A stretch of 64,000 nt of DNA from Fodinibius roseus (GCF_900129315.1 NZ_FQUS01000001.1:62001-126000), one strand, 5' to 3'. Positions 47,650 through 57,333 are shown, numbered from the stretch's first letter. Numbers and translations: made by a program. The notes: generated by a model not told the origin, from the sequence alone.

Positions 47650-47970
47650 CGTAAGCTAAACTTTGTCCGGGTTGTTGTTTATCAAGGTTCCGTGTTAAGT
47701 CCAGCGGAAACCGATCGCCGGGAGTGTAAACTGAACTCTGTCCGGTTTGTGTATTTTTTGTGGTTACGGGTTAAAGCCAGCGGCAGTCGATCTCCAAATC
47801 GAATGGCCAGCTGCTGGACGGTTAAGGCCCAGTTTTGTAGCGGGCTTGTCTATTTATTTTCGATGTTTTTGGTCGCCAGATATACCAGCTTGAGCAAGGC
47901 CATATCGTTGGTGATCGGGCCTTTGGTTTTGATGACCTTTCGCAGTTGTAGGTGATGATAGGTACTTGTC
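47650..47970 (-). pseudogene. IS256-family transposase C-terminal remnant with in-frame stop
   Basis: Read on the minus strand, 47960 back to 47760 gives HHLQLRKVIKTKGPITND, then ALLKLVYLATKNIENK, a TAG stop (47850-47852), and then TSPLQNWALTVQQLAIRF. This is the end of an IS256/Mutator-family transposase, where a Trp normally stands at the TAG. The sequence before it is lost. A terminal-repeat-like end, GTGTAAACTGAACTCTGTCC, lies at 47724-47743, and a second decayed end at about 47650. No intact transposase exists in the window. Confidence 0.75.
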
Positions 47971-48110
47971 CACATACTGTGTCTGTCGGTTTCTTTGCAT
48001 AGATTAAAAAGATATCCGGTTTGTGCTTAACGTTTCGCCACTATCAATCAAGTCAGGTGTGTTTTTTAAGGAAGCCCCTGATTTAGCTGTACATTAAATT
48101 TACGCACAAA

Positions 48111-48140
48111 AGCCAGGATTATCTTTCGGTAATTCCGGCT
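48111..48140 (+). terminator. Terminator-like hairpin upstream of the LRR lipoprotein
   Basis: AGCCAGGATTA pairs (with one bulge) with TAATTCCGGCT, followed by TTTCTTTTT. It resembles the perfect hairpin at 50795-50824 in sequence, so one may be a copy of the other. Confidence 0.7.
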
Positions 48141-48424
48141 TTTCTTTTTCCCACCTATGTTAAAAATTGTTTTCCCGAAATTTTTCCAAAGTATAATCTT
48201 TTGGGGCCCATCGTTTTATATTTTTTGTAAAAAAAATAAACATTTAACGTAGTATTTAGGAACATTATCGCGTAGCAATAAGTAGTAATACATGTAATAA
48301 ATTTATTACATATTTTGTAATTTAATAAACATATTGATTGTAGAAATAATTCTACGTCAATTCTTGGGGTGATATCCTCTCATTTTGTGGTCTTTTTTAA
48401 TTTAAAATTCCTTCTCGTCAGCAT

Positions 48425-50656
48425 ATGAAACATAGATTTCCATACTTTTTAGTAGGCTTCATTATCCTTTTAACACTTGTACAATGTAAAAATTCAATAA
48501 CCGAAACAGAGACCAAATCACATCTAAATAAAAAAATCGAATTAATTGCTCCTGAAATTGATTCAGAGCAATCTACTTTCCCCACCTTTAAGTGGAAGAA
48601 AACCGAGGAAGTCCAAACTTTTCAGATTCAATTATCAACGGATGAAGATTTTGCTACGATGAACATTGATAGCATTATCGACACCACCTCATTCACCCCC
48701 CCAAATCTTCAAAATGATACTACTTTCCACTGGAAGATAAGAGCTAAAAATTCCGAAAGTGAAGGACCTTGGTCTGAAACCTGGAACTTTAAGACAATTG
48801 GGCAAAATACAAAGCCTGAGGGAGACACCTTATCCGATCCTTTTCAAATTGCACCTAAAGACGGAGCCAGCGGTACTTCATTACAAACTACTTTTAAATG
48901 GAAAGCTGTTGATGGTGCTGATTTCTATATCCTGCATGTAAGTCAAGCCGATCAGATGGTGGTAGATGAGCAGGTAAAAGGAACGACGTATACTCCTAAA
49001 GATGAACTAATCCCTGAAGAAACTCATCACTGGAGAGTAAGGGCAGTAAAGGATGGTAATAAAGGGAAATGGTCGGAGATAAAGGAGTTTGCAACTGCTA
49101 AAAAGATTGATACACTCAACGCTCCGTCACTCATCTCCCCTGAACATAAAGCCAACAACTCCTCACTGAAACCCACATTTGAATGGGAGCCTGTGGATGG
49201 GGCAGATTACTATATATTGCATGCAAGTCATACAGATCAGATGGTAGTAGAGGAAGAAGTAAAAGGAACTACGTATACCCCTGATAATGAGTTTACACCG
49301 GAAGCTATCCATTACTGGAGAGTTCGTGCCGCAAAGGATAAAGGAAAATCCTTAGGGAATTGGTCGGAAATAGATGAATTTACGACTACTTCACAAAATT
49401 CCGATAATGACAATAATAGTGAAAATAATAGTACTGGAGATGTATCGGGTGATCAGGATGCCTTGATGGATTTGTACGAAGCTACGGGCGGTGACCGGTG
49501 GAAAAACAACAGTGGCTGGGGCAATGGCGATCCCTCCAATGCCTGGCATGGTGTGGAAGTCAATGCAGAGGGTCGGGTCGTCCGGTTGGAACTTTTTGGT
49601 AATGGATTAAACGGTCGTTTGCCGGAATCTATCGGTAACTTGACCGAGCTTAAATACCTGAATATTAAACAGAATGCTTTGGAAGGAGAAATTCCTTCAA
49701 CAATCGGAAACTTGAGAAAGGTGGTGTATTTGCTATTATCTGGTGTTCCAGAGGATCCTCCAACGAATCCTCAGCATAATATCCATCAGGGCAAAACGGA
49801 TGAGAGCGGGAACACCTTCACTGGGGTCATTCCCTCCACCATAGGGAAACTGTCAAATTTAGAATACATTGAACTTTCCGGTTCGCAAGTAACCGGACGC
49901 ATACCACCGGAAATTGGTAATGCAACGAATCTGAAGTTTATCGCTTTCAGCTGGAACCCTAAACTTACAGGAGGCATTCCAGCTACGATTGGTAACCTCC
50001 AAAATTTGGTTTGGCTTTATGTGCGAGCCAGCTCCCTGGATGGCACAATACCTGAGGAATTAGGTAAAGTGAGGAGTCTTAGGACGATCCATCTTGGCTA
50101 TAACGATGAACATGGGGGAGAGGGATTGCATGGGGTGCTGCCTGACTTAAGGAATCTCACTATGCTGAGAAATTTCAACGTTGATAAAAATAACTTATCT
50201 GGCGAGTGGCCTCACTATTGGAATAACGGCAAATTTGACAATCTGGTATCCTTGCGTGCATCGTGGAATGACTTTTCCAGCGATCAAATACATGGGTTTG
50301 AAAACCTTTCACACTTGGTAGTCTTTACTGTGACAGGAAGCGATATCAACGGAACACTCCCGAATAGCTTTAAGGATATGTCAAACCTGAAAATATTCTC
50401 CCTTGCGTGGACAAACATATCAGGTGAGCTGCCCCAGTCAGGATACAGCGGTTATCGCCAGCTCAGACAAATACGATTGAACAGCACCAAACTAAAAGGA
50501 CATATCCCTGCAGCTTTCTTTGAGGCTGCTGAAAACGACAAGTTGAGACGCTTATTTCTGAGTCACAATGAGTTTACAAGTGTAGATGAGGAGGCAATGA
50601 ATAGTGTATCAAGTCCTGTACTTGAAACCATCGATGTAAGTAACAATAACTTTTAA
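48425..50656 (+). CDS. Surface lipoprotein with Fn3-like repeats and leucine-rich repeats
   Basis: A 743-residue lipoprotein, signal ending LVQC (Cys21). Three fibronectin-like repeats follow at about 38-120, 140-222 and 238-325, the last two nearly duplicates (both with VDGAD and YILH). From about residue 340 to the end is a plant-type leucine-rich repeat region (LPESIGNLTELKYLNIKQN and similar) starting with an N-terminal cap ALMDLYEATGGDRWKNNSGW. It probably binds sugars or proteins at the cell surface. Bases 49459-50212 match bases 51165-51918 without visible difference. Confidence 0.88.
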   Translation: MKHRFPYFLVGFIILLTLVQCKNSITETETKSHLNKKIELIAPEIDSEQSTFPTFKWKKTEEVQTFQIQLSTDEDFATMNIDSIIDTTSFTPPNLQNDTTFHWKIRAKNSESEGPWSETWNFKTIGQNTKPEGDTLSDPFQIAPKDGASGTSLQTTFKWKAVDGADFYILHVSQADQMVVDEQVKGTTYTPKDELIPEETHHWRVRAVKDGNKGKWSEIKEFATAKKIDTLNAPSLISPEHKANNSSLKPTFEWEPVDGADYYILHASHTDQMVVEEEVKGTTYTPDNEFTPEAIHYWRVRAAKDKGKSLGNWSEIDEFTTTSQNSDNDNNSENNSTGDVSGDQDALMDLYEATGGDRWKNNSGWGNGDPSNAWHGVEVNAEGRVVRLELFGNGLNGRLPESIGNLTELKYLNIKQNALEGEIPSTIGNLRKVVYLLLSGVPEDPPTNPQHNIHQGKTDESGNTFTGVIPSTIGKLSNLEYIELSGSQVTGRIPPEIGNATNLKFIAFSWNPKLTGGIPATIGNLQNLVWLYVRASSLDGTIPEELGKVRSLRTIHLGYNDEHGGEGLHGVLPDLRNLTMLRNFNVDKNNLSGEWPHYWNNGKFDNLVSLRASWNDFSSDQIHGFENLSHLVVFTVTGSDINGTLPNSFKDMSNLKIFSLAWTNISGELPQSGYSGYRQLRQIRLNSTKLKGHIPAAFFEAAENDKLRRLFLSHNEFTSVDEEAMNSVSSPVLETIDVSNNNF
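49459..50212 (+). repeat. Exact 754-bp direct repeat, copy 1
   Basis: The first copy lies in the LRR lipoprotein gene. It is the same as 51165-51918 as far as I can read (offset 1706), including the 251-residue protein stretch. Divergence starts abruptly on both sides. Confidence 0.9.
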
Positions 50657-51057
50657 AGGTCTCTTAGGATATAAAGGTAAAGTAATGTTTTAATATAAAA
50701 TTTTTCAAGTAATTTTCTGGGAGGGGTAAATGTAAATTGAATAGGTATCTCAAATATTTCGATTTACACTATCTATTCTATCCTTATTCACAGAAGCCGG
50801 AATTGTCTCAGTATAATTCCGGCTTTTTTATTATATTCACTCCTATGATATTTTACTTACATAAGGTATCTAGTTTATGCGAAATGATCTAAAATAGATT
50901 ATCAATATCAGGGATCATGAATTAATTTCTTTCCAGTGTATCAGGGTTGCGATTTAAGTTCAGCAGTATTCAGTGTCCTTATATTGATTTTTTAAAATAG
51001 AATTAAAAGTTTTGTTATTCTACATAATTTTAAAGACTATTCTGATATAAGGTGCAA
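50657..51057. other. Gap between the two LRR genes
   Basis: About 400 AT-rich bases with one strong terminator (50795-50830). I see no sigma-54-like motif before the second LRR gene. Confidence 0.6.
50795..50830 (+). terminator. Strong Rho-independent terminator after the first LRR gene
   Basis: AGCCGGAATT (50795-50804) and AATTCCGGCT (50815-50824) are perfect arms, with a TTTTTT run. It closes the first LRR unit. Confidence 0.92.
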
Positions 51058-52440
51058 TTGATTACAAGGCTAAATAACAAAGGTATTTTATTCTTACTCC
51101 TTTGGGTTTTCACTTCGGTCAATGTATTTTCACAATCATTAACTGGTACGTCGAGCGACCGACGTGCCTTGATGGATTTGTACGAAGCTACGGGCGGTGA
51201 CCGGTGGAAAAACAACAGTGGCTGGGGCAATGGCGATCCCTCCAATGCCTGGCATGGTGTGGAAGTCAATGCAGAGGGTCGGGTCGTCCGGTTGGAACTT
51301 TTTGGTAATGGATTAAACGGTCGTTTGCCGGAATCTATCGGTAACTTGACCGAGCTTAAATACCTGAATATTAAACAGAATGCTTTGGAAGGAGAAATTC
51401 CTTCAACAATCGGAAACTTGAGAAAGGTGGTGTATTTGCTATTATCTGGTGTTCCAGAGGATCCTCCAACGAATCCTCAGCATAATATCCATCAGGGCAA
51501 AACGGATGAGAGCGGGAACACCTTCACTGGGGTCATTCCCTCCACCATAGGGAAACTGTCAAATTTAGAATACATTGAACTTTCCGGTTCGCAAGTAACC
51601 GGACGCATACCACCGGAAATTGGTAATGCAACGAATCTGAAGTTTATCGCTTTCAGCTGGAACCCTAAACTTACAGGAGGCATTCCAGCTACGATTGGTA
51701 ACCTCCAAAATTTGGTTTGGCTTTATGTGCGAGCCAGCTCCCTGGATGGCACAATACCTGAGGAATTAGGTAAAGTGAGGAGTCTTAGGACGATCCATCT
51801 TGGCTATAACGATGAACATGGGGGAGAGGGATTGCATGGGGTGCTGCCTGACTTAAGGAATCTCACTATGCTGAGAAATTTCAACGTTGATAAAAATAAC
51901 TTATCTGGCGAGTGGCCTGATTACTGGAACAATGGAAGCTTTACTAATTTAATATCATTACGTGCCTCCTGGAACAACTTTCACAGTGATCAGTTGCACG
52001 GCTTTGAAAATCTTACTTCACTGCGTGTTTTCACTATAACAGGGAGCGATATAAATGGCACATTCCCCCAATCCATAAACAGGTTATCCAATGCAATAAT
52101 TATTTCAATAGGATGGACAAACATTTCGGGTGATTTGCCTCAATCGGGTTGGAATTTTCATCAGCTAAGGCAAGTTCGTTTTAATAACGCTAACCTGACG
52201 GGACATATTCCCGGGAACTTTTTTGAAGCAGCTGATAACAGTAATTTAAGACGTTTATATTTCCAAAATAATAATTTCACGAGTATAGATTATAGGGCCT
52301 TGGGAACTCTTTCAAGTCCTAAACTTGAAACCGTTAATATTAGTGGAAATTGTCTATCATACGAAGATCATATCAAGCCTGCTGTGGATTTTCTTTCACA
52401 CATTAATTTCAAATATGAAAATCAAATAGCACCTGACTAA
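51058..52440 (+). CDS. Secreted leucine-rich repeat protein
   Basis: A 460-residue protein with a signal peptide of the SPI type ending near VFS/QS, then the same LRR region as the first protein. The 251-residue LRR part is identical to that of the lipoprotein; the last 150 residues diverge. A TTG start at 51058, with AAGG 5 bases upstream, is chosen; GTG at 51052 is also in frame. It lacks the Fn3-like repeats. A short C-terminal cap with SYEDHIKPAVDFL ends the chain. Confidence 0.85.
   Translation: MITRLNNKGILFLLLWVFTSVNVFSQSLTGTSSDRRALMDLYEATGGDRWKNNSGWGNGDPSNAWHGVEVNAEGRVVRLELFGNGLNGRLPESIGNLTELKYLNIKQNALEGEIPSTIGNLRKVVYLLLSGVPEDPPTNPQHNIHQGKTDESGNTFTGVIPSTIGKLSNLEYIELSGSQVTGRIPPEIGNATNLKFIAFSWNPKLTGGIPATIGNLQNLVWLYVRASSLDGTIPEELGKVRSLRTIHLGYNDEHGGEGLHGVLPDLRNLTMLRNFNVDKNNLSGEWPDYWNNGSFTNLISLRASWNNFHSDQLHGFENLTSLRVFTITGSDINGTFPQSINRLSNAIIISIGWTNISGDLPQSGWNFHQLRQVRFNNANLTGHIPGNFFEAADNSNLRRLYFQNNNFTSIDYRALGTLSSPKLETVNISGNCLSYEDHIKPAVDFLSHINFKYENQIAPD
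51165..51918 (+). repeat. Exact 754-bp direct repeat, copy 2
   Basis: The second copy, within the secreted LRR gene. See 49459-50212. Confidence 0.9.
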
Positions 52441-52592
52441 CTTAAAAAAGGATCCTAATACCGATGTGAATAACTCAGTGGAATTTACTCTTTTTTGGTT
52501 TGTAAGCTTTGAGCCAAACTACTTGATTTTGTCCAATATACCCATCTATAAATCAATGAAAGTGTGTAAATCAAGATTGTAATCCATTATAT

Positions 52593-52607
52593 GAGTAATT
52601 TTTACTC
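52593..52607. promoter_or_regulatory. Palindromic enhancer-like site
   Basis: GAGTAATTTTTACTC: inverted GAGTAA half-sites with a three-base spacer, ending 152 bases before the promoter at 52760. Confidence 0.75.
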
Positions 52608-52759
52608 GTAGATTCAAAAAAATAAGCATGATTAGTATTAATGTGATTTTGGTAGAAGGTCGTTTTTTAAAAATCGTTTCCCCCTAAAGCTGCTATTTGA
52701 TCCTTAAATAAGCTTTCAGTATTACATATAGGGTAGTTGAGAGAGTATTTTTTTCAGAT

Positions 52760-52777
52760 TGGCATAACTTTTGTATT
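52760..52777 (+). promoter_or_regulatory. Sigma-54-like promoter before the small lipoprotein
   Basis: TTGGCATAACTTTTGTATT: GG at 52761-52762 and GT at 52773-52774. Start expected near 52785, with GGGAGA 12-17 bases before the lipoprotein ATG as a ribosome site. Confidence 0.75.
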
Positions 52778-52839
52778 AATGGGTAATAAGTAAATCATAT
52801 ACCATAATAATAAAATCTTTTTGGGAGAGCAGTCCAATT

Positions 52840-53511
52840 ATGAAAAAACTAACAGTAAAATTCGTCAATTACCTTCTGGTAGCTATTGTAATAACCGTGA
52901 GCATTTCATGTAAAGATAGCGTGACAGGAGATCCCGATCTTTCGGAATCACTTGAGCCTGTTGAAGATGTACATATGGTACCGGGTGCAGAGAATACAAC
53001 TCTTACAGTGAACCTTAATAAAGAAGACGCATATTTCAATGTGCAATTTGAAAATATCGAACAAAACGATGTGATTGCTAACGGTATCCGAGATGCGTGG
53101 TGCATTGACGTCTGGAAACCTATCGATCACAATGGGGGTACTTATACTGATATAGAACTCTATTCCACGGATCGAGTGGAAAAATGGTTGCCTCTTAATT
53201 ACCTGTTGAATATACAAGAAGAGTTGATCAACGAAGATACGGAAATCAGCTGGCGTGAAATCCAGTTAGCGATCTGGTCCCTTCGTGCAAATCCGGAGTT
53301 TAATTTGGATGAAGTAGATCTAGTAGAGCTTCCGGGTGAGTTTAAAAAAAGTGGGGAACCAAATTTCAGCCAAGAAAAAGTGGAGGAGATATTGAATATC
53401 GTTCAAGAAGGTTATGAGGATTTCGATTTTTCGACTGGATCAAAATTTGCGGTGATTGCTGCAATGCCATCTGATCTCCAAACGTTTATCACTATCGTAG
53501 AAAAAAAGTAA
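52840..53511 (+). CDS. Lipoprotein with Cys...Gln thioester-like domain (short paralog)
   Basis: A 223-residue lipoprotein; the signal ends SISC (Cys24). Residues 80-150 have DAWCI (Cys88), IELYST, WLPLNY and EIQLAIWSL (Gln142), the same order as in the minus-strand lipoprotein at 33126-34292. The C-terminal beta domain of that protein is missing here. It is the first gene behind a sigma-54-like promoter and is followed after 146 bases by a glycosyltransferase, so it may share a transcript. Confidence 0.82.
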   Translation: MKKLTVKFVNYLLVAIVITVSISCKDSVTGDPDLSESLEPVEDVHMVPGAENTTLTVNLNKEDAYFNVQFENIEQNDVIANGIRDAWCIDVWKPIDHNGGTYTDIELYSTDRVEKWLPLNYLLNIQEELINEDTEISWREIQLAIWSLRANPEFNLDEVDLVELPGEFKKSGEPNFSQEKVEEILNIVQEGYEDFDFSTGSKFAVIAAMPSDLQTFITIVEKK

Positions 53512-53657
53512 TTATAAGGTGGGGGGATAAGATCATCAAATCAATTCCAGACAATCTAAAGCTAAGGAAAATAACATACAAGCAAACGCAGTATCCAAGA
53601 TCGACTTGAATATTGTGATTTATTAATAAATAGCTTTGTCATAAAAGAGAGATTGGA

Positions 53658-54749
53658 ATGAAAAAGATTTGTTTGATTATCCATTCCTTGGGAATTGGGG
53701 GGATGGAGCGGGTAATGCATCAGCTTGCTATAAGCTTTTCTGAAAAGGAAGATGTGGAGATTCATCTTATTCTTATCGGAAAAAAAAGAGAGATTGTCCA
53801 CTCCTTGCCCCCTTCCATTAATATACATCTTCCACAGTTTGAATTTGATGAATCAAGTCGTGTTGCCAGTACCTTAAAGACGATGCGATTTCTTCGAAAG
53901 GAAGTAAAAAAGATAAAACCGGATACGATACTAAGCTTCGGGGAATACTGGAATAACCTGGTGTTGCTGTCATTGTATGGATTATCACATCCGTTGTTTA
54001 TTTCAGATCGCAGCGAACCAGGTAAGGATCTGGGCAAGATTCACAATTTTCTAAGGAGAGTGCTTTATCCATGTGCAACGGGTTATATAGCCCAAACAGG
54101 GGAAGCAAAGGAAATTTGTCTGTCTAATGGATGGAATGATAATATACGAGTTATTGGAAATCCTGTTCGTCAAATCTCAACTAATGGTCAGGAACAAAGA
54201 GAAAAAATTGTATTGACAGTGGGGAGATTGATTAAAACTAAACATTTTGATCAATTAATCAGGATGTTTGTAAAAATCGGTAATCCTGATTGGAAACTGG
54301 TAATTGTTGGAGGAGACGCAAAAAAACAAAGTCTCTCAAAAGAATTGGATAATCTGATTCATGAGATGGGGGCGGGAAAAAATGTGTTTCTTGAGGGAGA
54401 GCAAATGGATGTAGACAAGTATTACAAAAAAAGTAAAATATTTGCTTTTACATCCAGTTCGGAGGGTTTTCCCAATGTGATAGGAGAAGCACTTTCAGCG
54501 GGACTACCGATAGTTGCTTATGATTGTATGGCGGGCCCTTCCGACATGATTGATAATAATAAAAATGGGTTCTTAGTCCCTTTATTTAATGAGGAAGATT
54601 TCAAGAATCGTCTGGAGGATTTGATGCATAATCAAGAAAAAAGAGAGAGGTTTCGGCAAAATGCACAAAAAAGTATTCAAGAATACTGTCCGGATAAAAT
54701 AGCTAATAAGTTTTATTCATTTATTACGAGTCATGAAAGTAATTATTAA
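53658..54749 (+). CDS. Glycosyltransferase family 4
   Basis: A 363-residue GT-B enzyme. IHSLGIGGMERVMHQLA is the acceptor-side Gly-rich loop, VGRLIKTKHFDQLI and SSSEGFPNVIGEALSAGLP form the donor-binding part (E-x7-E). It overlaps the next gene by 17 bases. Confidence 0.92.
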   Translation: MKKICLIIHSLGIGGMERVMHQLAISFSEKEDVEIHLILIGKKREIVHSLPPSINIHLPQFEFDESSRVASTLKTMRFLRKEVKKIKPDTILSFGEYWNNLVLLSLYGLSHPLFISDRSEPGKDLGKIHNFLRRVLYPCATGYIAQTGEAKEICLSNGWNDNIRVIGNPVRQISTNGQEQREKIVLTVGRLIKTKHFDQLIRMFVKIGNPDWKLVIVGGDAKKQSLSKELDNLIHEMGAGKNVFLEGEQMDVDKYYKKSKIFAFTSSSEGFPNVIGEALSAGLPIVAYDCMAGPSDMIDNNKNGFLVPLFNEEDFKNRLEDLMHNQEKRERFRQNAQKSIQEYCPDKIANKFYSFITSHESNY

Positions 54750-55875
54750 TGCAGCCTCTATCTTTAAGGGTGGAGCGGAGCAGGTTGTAAACTCTTTTAT
54801 TAATGAATGTACGAAGTTTCCCCAACATGAATATCATATTTTTCTCGGAGACAATATATACGATTCCTTAGAAGAGGATTTGTTTAACTCAAGCTTTCAT
54901 TTCTACAGAGTTGAAAAAAGGACGGGAGCAAGTATCATAAACATAATTAAAACGGTGCGATATTTTAATCGGCTGGAAAAAAAGATACAACCAGATGTTG
55001 TGATTTCCACGGGTGGGCATGGGTATTGGATACCTAAGGCTCCTTTGGTTACGGGATTTAACATTCCACATTATATTTATCCTGAATCCCCTTATTTCAA
55101 TGAGATTTCAACCAAGAAAAAAATTTACTGGAAATTAAAAAAACAGTTCGATTTATTTTTCTACCGGCAATCGGATGCAATAGTGGTGCAGACAGATGAT
55201 GTCAATCAACGAGTAAAAAATCTTATGCCGGAAGTCGACGTGCATACAGTTTCAAATACGGTCAACGGGGTATTCATGAATCCCGTATTCCGGGACAAAA
55301 TATTACCACCCAAAGGGAAAGATGAGGTTCGATTATTAACAGTCAGTTCGAATTATGCGCACAAAAATTTAAATATTATTTCAAAGGTTTTAGATGAATT
55401 ATTGGAAGCCGGGATTAAAAATGTCAAATTCGTATTGACATTGCCGGATAAGGCTTTTGAAAAGTTTAAAAGCGATAAACATCAAGAATATATTGTAAAT
55501 ATTGGACCCGTGCCGATAGAACAATGTCCCACTCTCTATAAAGAATGTAACATGATGTTTTTGCCAACCCTGCTGGAATGTTTTTCGGCTTCCTATGTGG
55601 AAGCAATGGCTATGGGAAAACCAATTTTGACCTCTAATCTGCCATTTGCCAGGACCGTGTGTAAAAATGCGGCAGTTTATTTTGATCCGATGGATCCAGT
55701 AGATATAGCAGATAAAATTCAACATTTGATTCAGAATCCTGAGATCCAGGAAGAGCTAATTCAAAAAGGGCATAAAATATTTGAATCTATAAACACTCCC
55801 GAAGAAAGAGCAGCAAAGTTTTTGTCTATTTGTGAAAATAAAGTAGACAAGCCTGAGATGGAAGCAGTAATATAG
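54733..55875 (+). CDS. Glycosyltransferase family 4
   Basis: A 380-residue GT-B enzyme. ASIFKGGAEQVVNSFINEC is the N-terminal loop, and PTLLECFSASYVEAMAMGKPIL carries the donor-binding Glu pair. It follows the previous GT4 with overlap, so the two probably act in sequence. Confidence 0.9.
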   Translation: MKVIINAASIFKGGAEQVVNSFINECTKFPQHEYHIFLGDNIYDSLEEDLFNSSFHFYRVEKRTGASIINIIKTVRYFNRLEKKIQPDVVISTGGHGYWIPKAPLVTGFNIPHYIYPESPYFNEISTKKKIYWKLKKQFDLFFYRQSDAIVVQTDDVNQRVKNLMPEVDVHTVSNTVNGVFMNPVFRDKILPPKGKDEVRLLTVSSNYAHKNLNIISKVLDELLEAGIKNVKFVLTLPDKAFEKFKSDKHQEYIVNIGPVPIEQCPTLYKECNMMFLPTLLECFSASYVEAMAMGKPILTSNLPFARTVCKNAAVYFDPMDPVDIADKIQHLIQNPEIQEELIQKGHKIFESINTPEERAAKFLSICENKVDKPEMEAVI

Positions 55876-55940
55876 CATGCCATTTTAATTTGATATAAAT
55901 CCATTTTTAACCGTTTTAAATAATCATTTATAAATAAATA

Positions 55941-56714
55941 ATGAGTGATAAAAAAAAGGGATTTAAGATCTCGGTTATTACAATCTGCTTTAATAATGAG
56001 CAGGAAATAAGGGATACTATAGAATCTGTTGTGGATCAAGCATATGATGAAATTGAATACATTGTGGTAGATGGCAATTCCATGGATAATACAATGGCAA
56101 TTATTCGTGAATACTCAGAGCATATTAATACTATTATTTCTGAGCCGGATGAGGGAATGTATGATGCCATTAATAAGGGGTTTCGATTGGCTACTGGAGA
56201 TGTAGTTGGATTAATTCATGCGGGGGACCGGTTATTTGATGACCAGGTTATTTCAAGGATAGCTGAGCATTTTATATCTAATGATATTGATGCCATGTAT
56301 GGACATAGTATATTGGTAAACAAGGAAGATGAGCCGGTAAGAGTTAATAAAAGTCCGGAATTCAGAAAATCTCTTTTTAAAGTGGGTTGGATGCCCTCAC
56401 ATCAAAGTGTATATATAAAGAAGGAAGTCATTGAACGGTTGGGAAACTATCGTACTGATTTAGGGGGCAGTGCTGATTATGAATTTGTGTTGCGCTATTT
56501 TTATTTCAATGATCTAAAAGTAAAAAGGTTGGATGCTTACATTTTGCGGTTTGCGATGGGGGGGAGAAGTACAAGCAATTATCATAAAATTTTTAAGTCT
56601 CAGGCCATCCAAAAAAAATGCTGGAAGTTAAATGGCGAAGCCCCTCCCTTTTATATGATACCACTAAAGCTTCTGAGAAAAATACCTCAATTTTATAAAG
56701 CTTTAAAAATGTAA
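55941..56714 (+). CDS. Glycosyltransferase family 2
   Basis: A 257-residue GT-A enzyme of the WcaA type. VITICFNNEQEIRDTIESV is followed by YIVVDGNSMDNT and a GLIHAGDRLFD metal-site segment. It has no transmembrane tail. Short spacing on both sides shows operon membership. Confidence 0.92.
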   Translation: MSDKKKGFKISVITICFNNEQEIRDTIESVVDQAYDEIEYIVVDGNSMDNTMAIIREYSEHINTIISEPDEGMYDAINKGFRLATGDVVGLIHAGDRLFDDQVISRIAEHFISNDIDAMYGHSILVNKEDEPVRVNKSPEFRKSLFKVGWMPSHQSVYIKKEVIERLGNYRTDLGGSADYEFVLRYFYFNDLKVKRLDAYILRFAMGGRSTSNYHKIFKSQAIQKKCWKLNGEAPPFYMIPLKLLRKIPQFYKALKM

Positions 56715-56722
56715 AAAGAATT

Positions 56723-57304
56723 ATGGCAGAAAAGTACAGTTTAACATATCGATTCTTGAGAAAACTTGGTTTGAATTTCTCGGAAAAAGAATACGGGCAG
56801 GTTTCTTTTTGGACCGTATTAAAAAAGACACTTTTAAAATTACGAAATGCATTCTTACTTAAATATTGTACCAATAGTGTACTGTTATCCTCTATTAATG
56901 CACGTTCCATTCGACCCAAGATATGGCGAAAAATAGGATGTAAAGTTGGTGAAGGGGTTTTTATTGGTGCAGATTGTATGCCTGATTCCTCAAATAGCTC
57001 ATTGATTGAAATAGAAGATGGAGTGCATATAGCAGCACGAAGTATTATCCTTTGTCATCAAAGAGATATGAGTAAATATTTTGCGGATGAAGATTATGGC
57101 AAGCTTCCTTATGTAAGGCAAAAAGTGCATTTGAAAAAAGGATGCTTAATCGGAACTCAGTCTATTGTTATGCCGGGTGTCACCGTTGGAGAGGGCGCAA
57201 TTGTCGGAGCATTTTCCCTTGTTACAAAGGATATACCGGACTGGACCATTGCTATAGGCAGGCCAGCTAAAGTAGTGAAAAAGGTGCCTCAGAGGGAGGA
57301 ATGA
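56723..57304 (+). CDS. Acyltransferase with left-handed beta-helix repeats
   Basis: A 193-residue hexapeptide acyltransferase. Repeats such as VGEGVFIGADC, GVHIAARSI, GCLIGTQSIVMPGVTVGEGAIVGAFSLV end with WTIAIGRPAKVVKKV. This is the WcaF/NodL type. It probably O-acetylates a sugar of the polymer. It has no membrane segment. Confidence 0.9.
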   Translation: MAEKYSLTYRFLRKLGLNFSEKEYGQVSFWTVLKKTLLKLRNAFLLKYCTNSVLLSSINARSIRPKIWRKIGCKVGEGVFIGADCMPDSSNSSLIEIEDGVHIAARSIILCHQRDMSKYFADEDYGKLPYVRQKVHLKKGCLIGTQSIVMPGVTVGEGAIVGAFSLVTKDIPDWTIAIGRPAKVVKKVPQREE

Positions 57305-57333
57305 ATTTTTATAAATGAGGATCACAGTCGTAT

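Larger units (their letters stand above)
47641..48424. other. Gap with insertion-sequence remnants between the operon and LRR genes
   Basis: 784 bases: two IS ends (about 47650 and 47724), a decayed transposase tail (to about 47970), a terminator-like hairpin at 48111-48140, and an AT-rich leader before the LRR lipoprotein. The details are given as separate entries. Confidence 0.7.
52441..52839. other. Regulatory gap before the small lipoprotein gene
   Basis: 399 bases with a perfect palindrome (52593-52607) and a sigma-54-like promoter (52760-52777). No gene is seen. Confidence 0.65.
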
